A stretch of DNA of 64,000 bases. Source: Vitrella brassicaformis. Its lineage: Eukaryota > Sar > Vitrellaceae. This document shows, one piece after another, positions 11,120-22,609 of the stretch. The notes under the pieces are model-generated. The model saw nothing but the letters and a program-made list of their open reading frames with translations. It was not told where the DNA came from and did not search any database. The translations under genes and the position numbers were made by a program. Where the stretch lies: positions 1-64,000 of the forward strand of contig CDMY01000479.1 of the NCBI GenBank assembly GCA_001179505.1, written 5' to 3'. Within the stretch, counting starts at the first letter, position 1. The number at the start of each line of letters is the position of its first letter.

Positions 11120-12132
11120 CTACTCTCTCAGACTGGCCGCGGTGGCGCGGTCCGCAGGCTTTGCAGCGGCAGGCTGTGCAGGGGCAGGCTTCACGGGCGC
11201 AGGCACCTTAGGTGCAGCCCCAGGACCAGGGGCCACTCTGCGTCGAGTATCGTCATCCACAGTGGGGCACTCGCCCTCCTTGGGAGGCGTCAGCTGGGCC
11301 GGCCTTCCCTCCGCATCGACGGTACAGTCACCGATGGCCAGGTTGTCGTCCTCACACTTATCGTCATCGTCGTCTGCGGCGCAGAAGTCGTCCCCGGTCA
11401 CGTAGTTGCCCCCATTGTTTTTACACACCACTTTGCCGAACACGCAATTCTTCTTGGTTTCGATTTCTGCATCATCGCCTTTGTTGTCGCTTATCAAAAC
11501 CCAATTCACAATATTCTCAGTGGCATCCCACTTGCCCTTGTTGTTGGTGTACTCGACGTTGTGCACGCGTTCCACGTCATCGGCATCACAGTCCACCTTC
11601 TCATCATCTTCATCGACGCATATGTCACCGAGGTGGAAGTTTTCCTCCGTCGTTATCTTGGTGTCTTGTTGTCGACTGCCCAGGACACGCAAGAGGAGAC
11701 AACACGTCGAGACGAGTTCTCTCTTTCTTCTTCCAGCTTACAGTAGACCCGGGGCGAGTCGTTGTTGAACAAGTCGAAGTCGCATTTGTTGTTTGTTATC
11801 CCGATAACACCCGTCGATATTCCGTCGCCGTCCACACAGTTCTTCTCAAGCACTATCTTCCCGTCACCAAGACCATCAATGACCACCTTTTGCGCGCAGG
11901 AGTTTTTCAGCGTCAGCCCAATAGTGTTACCGGCCCCTGCGACCACTGTGACGGTTTTTGCTGTCGCTCCCTCGACTGTCCGCCCGTCAGCAGGGATTGT
12001 CTCATCCTTGGCATCTTTGAAGTTGCACTGCAGATCGTCGCACGGCGAGGTCTGTGCGTTGGCGACGGCAGCGAAGAGGAGGGCGAGAGTGAAGCCGAAA
12101 GAGAGGCGGGCGAGGCGGGCTGAAGGGACCAT
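11120..12132 (-). CDS. Secreted acidic protein with Pro/Lys repeat tail (copy B)
   Basis: Paralogue of copy A, about 2.6 kb away in the same orientation. Exon 1 (12132-11742) has a signal peptide (FTLALLFAAVANAQ) and a Cys-containing domain; exon 2 (11664-11120) has HLGDICVDEDDEKVDCD, an Asp-rich stretch (CAADDDDDKCEDD), RRRVAPGPGAAPK and a PAPVK/PAPAQ tail, ending SLRE-stop. The acceptor was placed at 11665 because the nearer AG, used by copy A, would put a stop in frame. The frame is intact. Even cysteine spacing suggests disulfide-bonded extracellular domains. No family recognised. Sequence identity extends beyond the stop into the 3' flank (10930-11115 versus 8180-8360), so the duplication unit was larger than the gene. 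Confidence 0.72.
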
Positions 12133-12422
12133 GATAGCGTCGGCAGCGGCAGCGGCGGAGGGCGAAGAGAGTGCTGCAGGATAGCTGCAGGAAGGGAAGC
12201 GGCAGAGCTATTGCGGCAGAGGCGTTGGGTGCGTTGGAAGAGGAAAATAATGGGACAGGACTTCGGCCTGACACAGGCTAATTGCTGAATACTTCTGTAT
12301 GCTCTTCTTGCTGATTCCTTCTGCACACACAGGCTGCCTCAGAGGCGTACTTGCTGACTCAGAGGCGAGACGCGGCCCGGGGGTGACTGGGGGCCACTGC
12401 GAGCTGGGGCGAACGCTTCGGA

Positions 12423-14625
12423 ATGGATGAAGCTCCAGCGCTGTCCACTGCTGATCTGGAAGCCCTTTGGAGCCACTATGACAAAGACGGTGAGACGGAA
12501 GCATTGAATTTGAATGAACATCTATTGTTCGTTCTGATTTGCTGCTCGTTCTCGTGTGTGGCAGGCTCCGGCGCGCTGGTTGGAGGACGCACGCATTGTC
12601 AAGTGGGGTGCAATGCATTGTGTCTTCTCCTTGTGCTTGACTGTCATTTAGAGTCCAGCAGAGGTGCGAGAGCTCATTGTCAAGATACAGCAGAAGGAGG
12701 GCCTGTCGGGCACACTCAACGACCACTACTTCGCCAAGGTCTTCAAGCTCTTGGATCCCGACGGCAACAACTCAGTCGACAAAAGCGAGTTTTTTGGTCA
12801 GTTCAACAAGTTCTGGAAGCACAGAAGGAGGTACCTCACGGTGAGTAAGGGGAGAGACGGCACCGCTGCGTGTTCTGGAATGATCTGATGGCGATGGTCT
12901 TCATGTCAGGGCGAGGAGGGAGGCACGATGAATCCTGCACCTGCGGCTGGTCCGGCAGAGACTGATGCGCTGACCGAGAGCGATCTGAAGGCGCTTTGGA
13001 ATGCGTATTCGGGCGGCGATGAGAAGATGGTAACACACTGACGCGCCAACCTCCACACGATTGGATATCGATTCCCCTCCTCCACTTCTGTCTGTTGTAT
13101 AGGACCACGGAGAGGTGCGCAAGCTGGTGGATCGCATCAGGGTACATACAAGCTGTTTAAGGCGATGTGCTCCATAGACTCACTTTGTCGAAAAACCGTG
13201 TTCTTGCAGGAGAAGGAGGGCATCCCCGGCACTCTGCAGGATGTGTACTACAAGAAGATATTCAAGATGCTCGACCCCGACAACAGCGGCTTTGTCGACT
13301 GGAGCGAGTTCAAAGCCAACTTCAATCGGTTCTGGAGACACAAGAAGAGATACCTCTCGGTGGGCGGGCGGTGGGTGCAGCACAGCAGGAAGGACAAGGG
13401 ACAAGGGACAAGCAGGCCTGCAATGTGCATTCAGGAGGGCGGTGAGATGGGTGAGCTCCATCTACGTATGGGGGCGGCGCTGCTGTTGACGAGCCGGAAT
13501 TGCGACAGCCAGAGCTGCGGGCGTTGTGGGACCACTACGACAAGGATAAGTCTGGCGCACTGGTGAGCTGGGGCCGGCACCAACCCTTTCAATGGGCCTG
13601 TCCTTCATGTTTTCCGGCGTCCTGCCTTCAGAGCCGCACAGAGCTTCGTGTGCTGTTGGAAAAGATCCGTGTGAGTGATTTCTGTTGTCTCTGTGTGAGG
13701 GTGTCGATGGAATATTCTGCCCTGCCCATCCATTTCTGCAGTATCGCGACGGCGAGCGAGAGGCCTTGTCGGACAGCTTTCTCAATGAGGTGTTCCGCAT
13801 GCTTGATCCGGACAACTCGGGCGAGATCACCTGGGAGGAATTCAGCACACGATTCAACGACTTCTGGACGAGACGAAAAAGACGGGTAGAGCGAAGAAGC
13901 GCACAGATCGATCCACGCGTATTTTGCCACTTCTGTCAGTCGGGTGCTGATGGTGTGAGCGCCGCCACGTCTGCGCCGAAGCTGACGGATGAGGAGCTGC
14001 GTACACTGTGGGACCACTATGATACGGATGGTTCCGGCTACCTGGTGAGACAACAAGGCATGGGATCAATGGGGGATCATCCATGAATGTCAGCCCCTTC
14101 TTGTGGTCAGGATCGTAACGAGATTCGTGTGTTGCTGGAGAAAATACGGGTACAGACATGTCGGTGTCTCGCATTCTTCTGCCTGTCTTTCCTTCTTTCT
14201 TTCTGACAGATCCGTGACGGCGTACCCGACCCATTGCCAGAGCCCTTCGTCCAGATGGTATTTCAGGAGCTCGATCCTGACGGCTCCAATCGCATCGACT
14301 TCGACGAATTTCGAGCCAAGTTCAATGACTTCTGGGTGAGTACAGATACATACATACAAGACGATCCGTCTCTTCTCCCCATACATACTGGACCGATCTT
14401 TTCTTGCTGTAGGTGCGTCGGTCTGGACGATTCATGGCCGCGACTCGTCCGTCGGCGACAGAGCTGAGGGTGAGGCAGGCCCGCATCATGATTGGGGTGC
14501 CGCTCTCGCTTGAGGCTCTGCGGCTCGATGAGAGGGCCGCTGGAGTGCGGCAGAGCCTCGAGAGCTGCCCTGGGCTCTTCTGGGGGCCAAATGCGCCACC
14601 CTGGAAGGGCCCACTGCCGTGGTGA
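12423..14625 (+). CDS. Eight-EF-hand calcium-binding protein made of four duplicated EF pairs
   Basis: Four units each contain LW.HYD..GSGAL-type loop 1 and FKMLDPDNSG-type loop 2. Loops read DKDGSGALSPAE, DPDGNNSVDKSE (unit 1); a degenerate YSGGDEKMDHGE, DPDNSGFVDWSE (unit 2); DKDKSGALSRTE, DPDNSGEITWEE (unit 3); DTDGSGYLDRNE, DPDGSNRIDFDE (unit 4). Seven of the eight loops have plausible Ca2+ ligands. In all four units an intron falls after residue 8 of loop 1, and in units 2-4 a second follows the KIR/RIR helix. Exon 2 (12565-12578) is only 14 nt. After unit 4 a basic tail continues to TGA 14623-14625. Soluble calcium sensor or buffer by family; partner unknown. Confidence 0.85.
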
Positions 14626-14676
14626 TGGCATGGATAGCTGCTGTGTCTGTCGTGTGGTGTGGTGTGGTGTGTGCAG

Positions 14677-15110
14677 ATGATGGGGACGCCTCTCGGCAGG
14701 TGAGCGTCGCCCGCAGGCTGATTGATTTGTGGATGATAGATATGCACTTATGGACGATTCTGCGATTCCACAGAGTGGGCCACCTGAGCGACCCTTTTCG
14801 GTGCCCGCACTGTCAGCTGCCGATCAATGACGACAGACTAGCGGAGTATGTCAGGAGGAAAGAAGGTCAGCGAGCAATGTCTGTGTCTCACCGTAGTAGC
14901 TACGGAGAGATCTTAGTTATTCGCGTGTTTCTTCCAGGATTTCTCCACCGGACGGAGGAGGAGACGACTCTGCGACCCACCGCTCTGCCGCTGTACAGCC
15001 CGACGTTCTACCAAGGAATGTTCAAGACGGGTCGCACTTACGGCCCCGTGCCGCCATCCTTCTTCCGCTCGCCATACGACACGCACACGTGGGCGGTGCC
15101 CAAGACATAG
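14677..15110 (+). CDS. Small CPHC-containing exon cluster (tail of the EF-hand gene or separate gene)
   Basis: Three exons (14677-14699, 14774-14865, 14938-15110) splice in frame into MMGTPLGRVGHLSDPFRCPH-CQLP..., ending WAVPKT-stop. It has one CPHC pair, possibly half of a zinc ribbon, and a Tyr/Pro-rich end (PTFYQGMFKTGRTYGPVPP). The exons start about 50 bp after the EF-hand stop on the same strand. They may be alternative terminal exons of that gene: skipping from a GT inside its last exon, after ERAAG, would keep phase. They may instead be a small independent gene starting at ATG 14677. The sequence alone does not decide. Confidence 0.45.
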
Positions 15111-15667
15111 ATAGAAGACAGAACATAAGTATGTTGGGTTCGTGGCATTCATTGTGACGTGGAAGGGCATTCATTGTGACGTGGGAGCTTGAAAGAGTGT
15201 ACGACCTAAAGATTGAGAGGGAGACTGACCGAATAGTGGATTGGTCCGTGTGCGTGTATGGGACTTCCTCTGTTTATCAGTAAGTATCATTCAAAAGATG
15301 CGTCTTCCTTGCTGGAAAGTCTGTGTCTCGTTCTGTGTTCGTCATGTACTCGGCATTCTTGTCTCACTCACGCAGCTCACAGTTAGGCGATTGGTAGCAT
15401 TCGAGAATGCATGAGAAACCTGTCTCGTTGCCGCACCCATCCGTGGTAAGAACAGCTATGGGACCATCTCTGCGCATTTGACTTTGTCTGTTTGAGCTGG
15501 GTTTGAGTAGATGCATGAAACGGGCGACGAAGTTCGTCTAAGCATCACTTCGTATCAAGCAAATGAAGCGAAACAATACATGCAGAAACAATGGACAGCG
15601 CTCGTTGACTGCGAAAACATGTCGCACACTGCAAACAAGCGCGAGACATGCAACACGACACGCACAC
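15111..15667. other. Intergenic interval, no gene seen
   Basis: AT-richer than its surroundings, with no supported exon. A 20-nt stretch GGGCATTCATTGTGACGTGG-like sequence is directly repeated at about 15140-15165 and 15163-15186. It leads into the 3' end of the retrotransposon remnant. Confidence 0.5.
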
Positions 15668-16804
15668 TCAGAACCCAGGTCCAGCCAGCCATCTTACAGC
15701 CCCGCAGCTGACGAAGTCCTCCGAAAACGCGCTGGCCCTCCGTGGCCCTCTGGCGGCCGCCGCGCGCTGCGCACGACTCGCCACTTGAAACGCGTTGTGC
15801 TTCATCAACTCGACGGACAGGAGCTGGCTCCAGCGGTTGACGATGCTCTCTCGGAAAGCTGTGTCCTCCTCCATGGGAATGGATGTGGGGCGAGGCTTTC
15901 GTTTGGCGAGCATCTTGAGAAAATCCATGGTCTTGTCTCCCCATCTGCCGAATGTCTCCGCAGCGAGGGGCACGAAGCGGAAGCCGGCCGCTTGGGTGAT
16001 TGGTCCATACTTGTCGATCTTGTCTTTCTCNNNNNNNNNNNNNNNNNNNNNNNNNNNNNNNNNNNNNNNNNNNNNNNNNNNNNNNNNNNNNNNNNNNNNN
16101 NNNNNNNNNNNNNNNNNNNNNNNNNNNNNNNNNNNNNNNNNNNNNNNNNNNNNNNNNNNNNNNNNNNNNNNNNNNNNNNNNNNNNNNNNNNNNNNNNNNN
16201 NNNNNNNNNNNNNNNNNNNNNNNNNNNNNNNNNNNNNNNNNNNNNNNNNNNNNNNNNNNNNNNNNNNNNNNNNNNNNNNNNNNNNNNNNNNNNNNNNNNN
16301 NNNNNNNNNNNNNNNNNNNNNNNNNNNNNNAGCCGCCTTGCCACCTGGGAGCTGTGCACCACGCCGGTTGACTGTTCGGTGGAAGGGGATGGGGGAGTTG
16401 TCAGGGCGGCAGGGGTGGGCGACGGTGACGTCGAGCAGGTAATCACTGCCGTCGATCACACAATAGATGTCCATGCGCTGGTTGTTGGGGTTGTCGGCAG
16501 GCGGGGTGATGCCGAGGCTGTGCAGAGACACCTCCACATTAGAGGGAACATCTGCTTCAGCCAGGATGCGAACAAACAAGTTGCGCATGTTGTTGTGTCT
16601 CGTGACTCGCTCACGGCCCGTGTGACAGACGTAGAAGTGATCGCCAAACTTGTCCACCTCCCCGCCGCAGATGCATCGCTGCGAGACGGTTGCGTGCGGG
16701 AGGGCAATGCCGAGACACCCGGCTTTGTCTGTTTGTTCTGTTCTGGCCGCATGAGCTATCGAATCGAGCGCCAGTGAGAAACGAGCTGCATCACACACAA
16801 GCAC
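15668..16804 (-). mobile_element. 5'-truncated non-LTR retrotransposon remnant, C-terminal restriction-like endonuclease region
   Basis: One open - strand frame crosses a 300-N gap. Upstream of the gap it has CICGGEVDKFGDHFYVCHTG (a CxC...H...C zinc-knuckle pattern), RHNNMRNLF, then QRMDIYCVIDGSDYLLDVTV. Downstream it has EKDKIDKYG and FVPLAAETFGRWGDK. CCHC plus R.D(n)LDVTV plus K..KY is the layout of the restriction-like endonuclease domain of R2/NeSL/HERO-type non-LTR elements. No reverse transcriptase motifs lie upstream of 16804, so this is a 5'-truncated copy, as expected from incomplete target-primed reverse transcription. The classical PD of the nuclease motif reads MD here. The + strand open frame over the same bases is a shadow. 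Confidence 0.62.
16031..16330. other. Assembly gap (300 N)
   Basis: Exactly 300 undetermined bases interrupt the retrotransposon remnant. The second gap in the window is also exactly 300 N, so the length may be a placeholder, and frame continuity across it is not evidence of anything. Confidence 0.95.
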
Positions 16805-17193
16805 ACAAATCTACCACAAAACACGATGAATGGCGCCTTTGTGAGCCGCACTGACCCTGCTGCTTGTCGACGGATATGCATCGGTGGCAATGAAGGAACC
16901 CGCACCTGCAGCCACGGACGAATGAGTGGATGGATATGAGCCACGTCGATCTTCCTTCTTCTGTGCCTTCCGCCATGCGTCAACGCACGCCCTCACCATA
17001 TTTGTCCTCATTCTGGTTGCTGGAGGCCAGCCCGAGGCTGGCGGCGGATCCGAAGCCGCCGTCGACGCTGGGTCAGTGCAGCGAGTCGAGATGGCGAGCG
17101 GCACAAAGGCGCAGCGTGCGCCTCTGGCCCCAAATCTGCGAGCCTTAGCCCCAAATTCAGTCCTCCCTTCTTCCCCCTCCGTTCTTCCCCCCG
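16805..17193. other. 5' flank of the starch-binding gene
   Basis: No separate gene supported. An ATG at 16930 opens a short frame (to 17148) that could be 5' UTR or an alternative first exon of the downstream gene, but its protein is not distinctive. Confidence 0.4.
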
Positions 17194-18928
17194 ATGACGA
17201 CAGCGCACGGGAACACCGACAAGGCGGGACCATTCTCCCACCTGTTCAAGCGCCGTTACTCATGTCCGAACATGCTCAATTCACTACCGATGACCAGGTT
17301 CAAGGACCTCGTCGACCAGGCCAAGCCACTTCTATGCGACCCCGATGCCCTCACCTTGGCGCAACTCGGCTCCCTCCTGCCGCTGGATTTGTGGCAACGC
17401 GTCGATATCAGCGACACCAAGGTGGTGCCCACGAGATGCATGTGACGAAGTAACAACACGTCGCATTGCTGCGCTTTGTGCATCCAACGCCAGGTGGGTT
17501 TCAAGAGGCCCGGCATCCACATCGTAACCCCATGGACAGAGACACGAGAAGGCAGGACCCGTTCTGTCTGTTGTGCTGCATTTCTTGGGTCTTTTTCAGT
17601 TGTACCGGTCAGATTGGCACCCCCCAATATGCCACTTCAACCACGGCACGGGTGAGTGGACGGACGAAGAGTGCATCCGCTTTAATCAAGATCTGTGGTA
17701 TGTGCACATCCTGCACCCGGTAAGCAAGGGCGAGGCGGGGCGGGGGATTTCCCAGGGCTATATGTCGGTGTGTGGATGTGTCATTCAGACCGTTGAGTTC
17801 CTCATGTGTAATAAAAGCCACAGCGAATGGGACAATGCGACCTCGCCGCCTCCTTTGCGACACAGTCAGCATCTGGGCAATGGGGACAGCGTCTAATGGA
17901 AAGAACCCACCCGACTTGCGGCTCTTCTGTCTGTCTGTCTGTCTGTCTGTCTGTGTCTTCTCGAATCAGAGTTCAGCTATCACGTCGAGAGAGGGGGGGT
18001 CTATTTGTTGCAAGGAGGAGAGCTGTATGGTCTGAGGTCTGGTGTGGATTATGTCGGTAAGAAGCTGATGAGAGACACACGGTTTTTCATCGAGAATCCA
18101 GCTGTTTGTTCGTCAGACTTGCTGTGTATCCTCGACAGAATGGCGCGGGCCTCAGCAGAGGCCCACGTTCTGTACTTCACCCACTGGACGTCTCCTCATA
18201 TCCACTTCCGAAAGCCCAACAGCCGCTGGACAGAGCCTGCGGGCATCGTGTGCAATGCGTTCTCCGGCCGCGTGTGGCATGCGGCCATGCCATTCTATCA
18301 CGTGAGCTGCACACCTCACAGAGACACCTGCACTCGCCTTTTGGGGGGTCGACGTGGTCTCATCCTGCTCTCACACAGGGGGTCAGCTTCCTCCTGCACG
18401 ACGGCGACGGCTCTTTCTGGGACCGCGCTCCTGGAAGTAAATGGAGAATGATAAACACACACCACAACGCGCAGTGGATATTTTATGGTTGATGGTGGTT
18501 TTTGGTTCCTGTAGATGGCAACTACGTTCTCCGAGACGCCGGCCTGTATCTGCTGGTCGAGGGGCGCATTCTTCGCCCCGAGTGCCTTCGTAGGCGGCAG
18601 AACCTTCTCCGCTTTGTCGTTCCTGGCTTGAAACTCGCACTAGCAGACGCCTCAGGTGCGACACACACGCGACCAATCTTGATCATCTGTGTGTCTCTTT
18701 CTATACGGTCTTTACAGCGGGACCGTTCGCCAAGCCGAGCATGGCGGCTTCTCCGGGCAGCAGCCCCACGTAACCAAACACCGCTGCTGCACATGTGGGG
18801 GGATCGCTTGCCTCATCTGTCTGTCGTTGTGTCTCAGCACCAGGACGACCCAGCCACCCAGCCTCCCGACCAGCTCCCCACCCGGCTCGCCTTCGTACTC
18901 ACCCAGCAGCAGGCCAGCAGAGAGCTGA
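17194..18928 (+). CDS. Protein with two tandem starch-binding (CBM25/CBM53-like) modules
   Basis: Ten exons: 17194-17421, 17494-17523, 17600-17719, 17789-17864, 17970-18056, 18117-18301, 18379-18436, 18515-18655, 18718-18769 and 18838-18928. Module 1 has HFNHGTGEWTDEEC, VEFLMCNKSHSEWDN and YHVERGGVYLLQGGELYG. Module 2 has PHIHFRKPNSRWTEPAG, VSFLLHDGDGSFWDRAPG and NYVLRDAGLYLLVEGRI. The order (hydrophobic strand, W-T, then a WDN/WDR plus NY strand) is that of CBM25/53 modules found in amylases and starch synthase III. No catalytic domain follows, only a basic linker and a Ser/Pro tail ending RPAES-stop. It may bind cytosolic storage glucan or tether enzymes to granules. Family assignment rests on motif pattern; start at 17194 is tentative. 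Confidence 0.6.
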
Positions 18929-19420
18929 CATTGGAAGCGGCGAGGCGCCTGACTGCCTGTCGGCCGAAGAGTCTCAGCGTTGTTCAGCTGTCTTTCAGCG
19001 GCGAGCAAATGGGGTGGCGGGGGATGGTGATGTTTTGGCCGCGTGCGATGCAATGTGGAGGTCGATAGATGGCGTGTGGGCAGCGAGGCGGAAAGGTGGA
19101 GACCTATGCAGTTTTCTGTGTGTGTGAAGCTCGTGGTGTGCGGTGTGCACGTGGTCATCCCATTTTGAATTCCACAGCTGTACACCAATCACGCACAGCA
19201 CACGGAATGCAGCGAGTCGCATCAAGTGCATTGCAGTGTGAGCCGACGATCGACCCGGGGAGAAATGGATGCACTGAGAAGGCAGAGAGGGAGGAGAGGG
19301 CAGCCCACAGCCAAACTGTCGGCAGAGAGACACCATCCATGCATCCCTTCATCCATGCACACAGATAGACTCTACAAGAGCAACACGTGCGGCCACCCGC
19401 CCCGCCCCCCGCCCACTGAC
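18929..19420. other. Intergenic space between convergent genes
   Basis: No exon supported; this holds the 3' flanks of the starch-binding gene (+) and the F-box-like gene (-). Confidence 0.5.
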
Positions 19421-22400
19421 TCATTTGGCGGCTAGTTGCATGTTGAGACGGTACCCTCCCCAATCAGCTTGCTCACATGACCCGCCCGTCATCGTGTAGA
19501 GCGCTTTGCTACGATCGTAGCACTCCCAAGCAAACGAACGGGCGGCCTGGACCCTCGACCCGCCATCCTCCTCATCCAACTCAGCATAAAATGAAGTCCA
19601 CACTCGCTGCGCGAAGTGTCGACACCAACTGCAGGAATGACTGCACACCCTCCTTGCTATGCCACTGATTTATGTCGAGGGCATCGAGAGGGGGAGAAAC
19701 CAGGCGCTCTACACGGGGTGAGCGAAAGCTCCACTCCGCTGGCACGCTGGCTGGCCACTCATAGGACATAGGCTCGGCTATATCGACCTCACTAAGGCGT
19801 GGCACAGAGAGGTATGATAGCAGCTCACAGCCCACAGAGGCGCTAAACAATTCGCGGAAAAAGACTCTCTCGAGCCCCGCCAGCCCCCCGAAAAGACGGC
19901 TGAGCTTAGAAGGTGCAGAGGGCAGGTCAGAGAGGGAGAGAGTGCGAAAACTCACATCTATATGACGGACAGCTGGGAAGGATCGGCTCGCGGCGATGTG
20001 GCCCGCTCCATCCCTCTCAACCAGCCATGTGGGGATGCTCTCCACCACACCTGAGGCACTCGCTTTGATACGGAGCCAGAGGGATGTCGCGTTGCTGAAG
20101 ACGAGCTTGTCACGCCATGATGGGTGGATTGGTGTGCCACCGAGCAGCAGCCAGACCTGACACATACAGCAGACATACGTAGGGAGCCTTGTCTTGTTGA
20201 GATGCTCGACCTTTGCCCTTTTCTTCTACCCTTTTCTCTTACCTCCCCCGCCTCGGCCGCCAGCTGTTTCACTTTCTCTCCGTAGGGACCGTCAGGCGCA
20301 GGATGGGCGGGCCCAGCATCGCTGCTGCAGTCCACCATGAAGCGCGTACGTGTCCCGCCGCTCGAGAGCAGCCACCTCCGTGGCCGCCACTCCAGCTCAC
20401 AGCTCACCTCCGCCGCCCACTTGCCGACGACCTGCAAGTCGGCCGCGCGCTGCGTGCAATCCGCACCGATGTTCGGCTCAGACACAAACTCCAACCTCTT
20501 GGGCACATCTGCACCACACGAGAACGACGAAGACAGTCAGTCATTTGGTCACAAGTGCCCAACCAGCCTGTGTCAAGTCACCTTTCCTCTCTGGTTTGGC
20601 CCAGTGTTGGTCGAGGGCCTGCTTGAGCTGGTTGAGACGGCTGAACTGATTCATCTCGATCTCCAGTCCGGTGATGGTCTTGATATCAGGGCAGCGGCCG
20701 AGGGCAGCGGTGAAGTCGGCCCACTGGGGGTCGTCGAAACGCATCATCTCGGCCTCGAGCCGCTCGACATTGGGCGATTCCTTAATGAGGCGCGTGAGGC
20801 ACCCTGAGGACGTATCATACTGGGAAAGACGGCCGACTTGAAGACTCCTGAGCTGCGGGAGGGCCCAGCGACGAATGCTGCAGATAACCACAGCAACACG
20901 ACGATGTGACAGTTGGGTGCAGAAACCCATCTCCTTCTCCCCTGTTTGCAGACCTGCTGATGTGGCCAAGCCACTTTTCGGGCTGAATGTTCAGTCTTTC
21001 TAGGCTGGGAAATGCGGTGGGATCCCCTGAGGGTCGCGGCTGCGGTGGCTGGTGCGCACCCCATGTGTCGTCGTTGTCTTCATAGGGCTCGTGGCTATCC
21101 GGATACTTGTCCTCTGCAACATGCAGCTCCTTGAGCGTCTCTGCAGACCTCTCCAGCAGCTCGACCACACATTGCACCACACCGGACGCCTCCACATAGG
21201 CCGCCCGGATCTTGCCCTGCACACACACACACACACACCAAGCCAACAAATGTCACGTGCCACAGCTTTGCCAATGACACCACACTCCCATCTCACCAGG
21301 TGCTTCACTTCTCTCAGCTTGCGAATGGCCTGGTATTTGGCCTCCTCATCCTTCGTCATACTGAAGTGCCGAAACACACCAAAGGTCTCGTCGGTGGCCT
21401 TCTGGTGGGTCTCCTTGTTGACGCGCGTCAGGCGAGTTGCCATCATAGTCGTCAGAAACGAGCCCATGTGGCCCATGACGCCCTCGGGCAGTCCAGGCAG
21501 ACACGGCCGGCCGTAATTCTGACACACAGACACAACAGAGAGAGAGGGCATGCATGCGCTGGAGATGGCCTTATCTGTTTGTGTTTCACCTTTGTATTTG
21601 CTCCCCGCTGCTGTGTCGCTGCTGGTGCACCAGATACGCCAATCAAACAACCTGAAGGCGCGATGATAACGATGTTTGCTGCCTTCGGTGGGCCGGTGCT
21701 CATGCGTACCTCCATCACTACTGGCAGCAGCAGCAGCGGCAGCGGCAGGCGAGCTGGTCCCGACTCGTGAGCGCTTCCCATCACCAACAGACACCTGAAC
21801 AAGTGAGTGAGATGTTTCACTTGCGCATGAATGAAATGTATCTTTGTGTGTGCGCTTTGGTGTACCGCTTTGCTCTGGTGTGCTGCCCTGTCGGTCTCGC
21901 CCGAACTCTCAGACACGCTAGAGCCAACGTCGTTGACATTGTACAGCCACCGAAACGTCTTGCGGTCACCATCCTTGCGCTGACATCCACACAGGGACAG
22001 ACACAAGGGAGCGATTGGTTTGTATGCCTCTCCCTCCCTTCTCACTTCTATCGTTCGCTTCATCCTTACCTTTGTGCTGTGGCGGGCAGTGGGAATCTGT
22101 GCCAGCTCGTCGCTGAGCATCGAGTCGACGTCTGTGAGAGTCTTCAGGACACCCGACAAGCGGCCAGCCAACGATACACAGGCCTTCAGAGTACACAGGA
22201 CTGAGTGTGGGCACATGGATGGCTGCGTGCATGTGTGTGTGTGTGTTTGTGGTGACCTGTGTATTGGAGTCTGCATTTGCTATCTTCACCTTCGCCACCT
22301 CAGTGCTCGCGGCTATGTTAGAGGCAACCTGCACACAGCAGGGCCAGCAACCGCTGCGGCATGCAAAGGGACTCGCTATCCCTCCCCTCTCGTCTTTCTC

Positions 22401-22609
22401 TCACCGAGTGTATCTTATCTATAATATTCCGCAAGCTGCCGTTGCCATCCGATCCGTCGCCTTCCTCCCCTGAATGCAGCACACCATCACCACACGTACA
22501 AGGCATGACACTATTGGCGGCTGACGGCCATCAGTCGACGTGTGGTTGCATGTGTGAGTGTGTCATCACCTCGTGAGGGCGCCGGGCCGCCATCGCTACT
22601 GACGTCCAC
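19421..22609 (-). CDS. F-box-like multi-exon protein, left copy of an inverted duplicated pair
   Basis: Conserved segments read on the - strand: NGSLRNIIDKIHS, VASNIAASTEVAKVKIANAD, LAGRLSGVLKTLTDVDSMLS, RKDGDRKTFRWLYNV, then YGRPCLPGLPEGVMGHMGSF with LTRVNKET (about 21515-21400), followed by exons carrying FPSLERLNI, RRWALPQLRSLQV, SPNVERLEAE, FPAVRHIDVSF and LLSYLSVPRLSEVDIAEP, ending QLAAK-stop (19421-19423). The LPEGVMGHMGSFL block resembles an F-box and the later repeats resemble irregular leucine-rich repeats; both are weak calls. A near-identical + strand copy starts at 62188. The codon matching that copy's ATG is GTG here (22607-22609), so the true start is unresolved. The splice pattern around 21610-21860 is also unclear. 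Confidence 0.55.

Noticed and set aside
16031-16330. Frame continuity across the 300-N gap as proof of an intact element
   Set aside because: 300 is divisible by three and both gaps in the window are exactly 300 N, so the length is probably a placeholder.
15563-16777. 404-residue open frame on the + strand across the gap
   Set aside because: It is antisense to the retrotransposon endonuclease frame; 100 residues are N, and the rest shows no family motifs.
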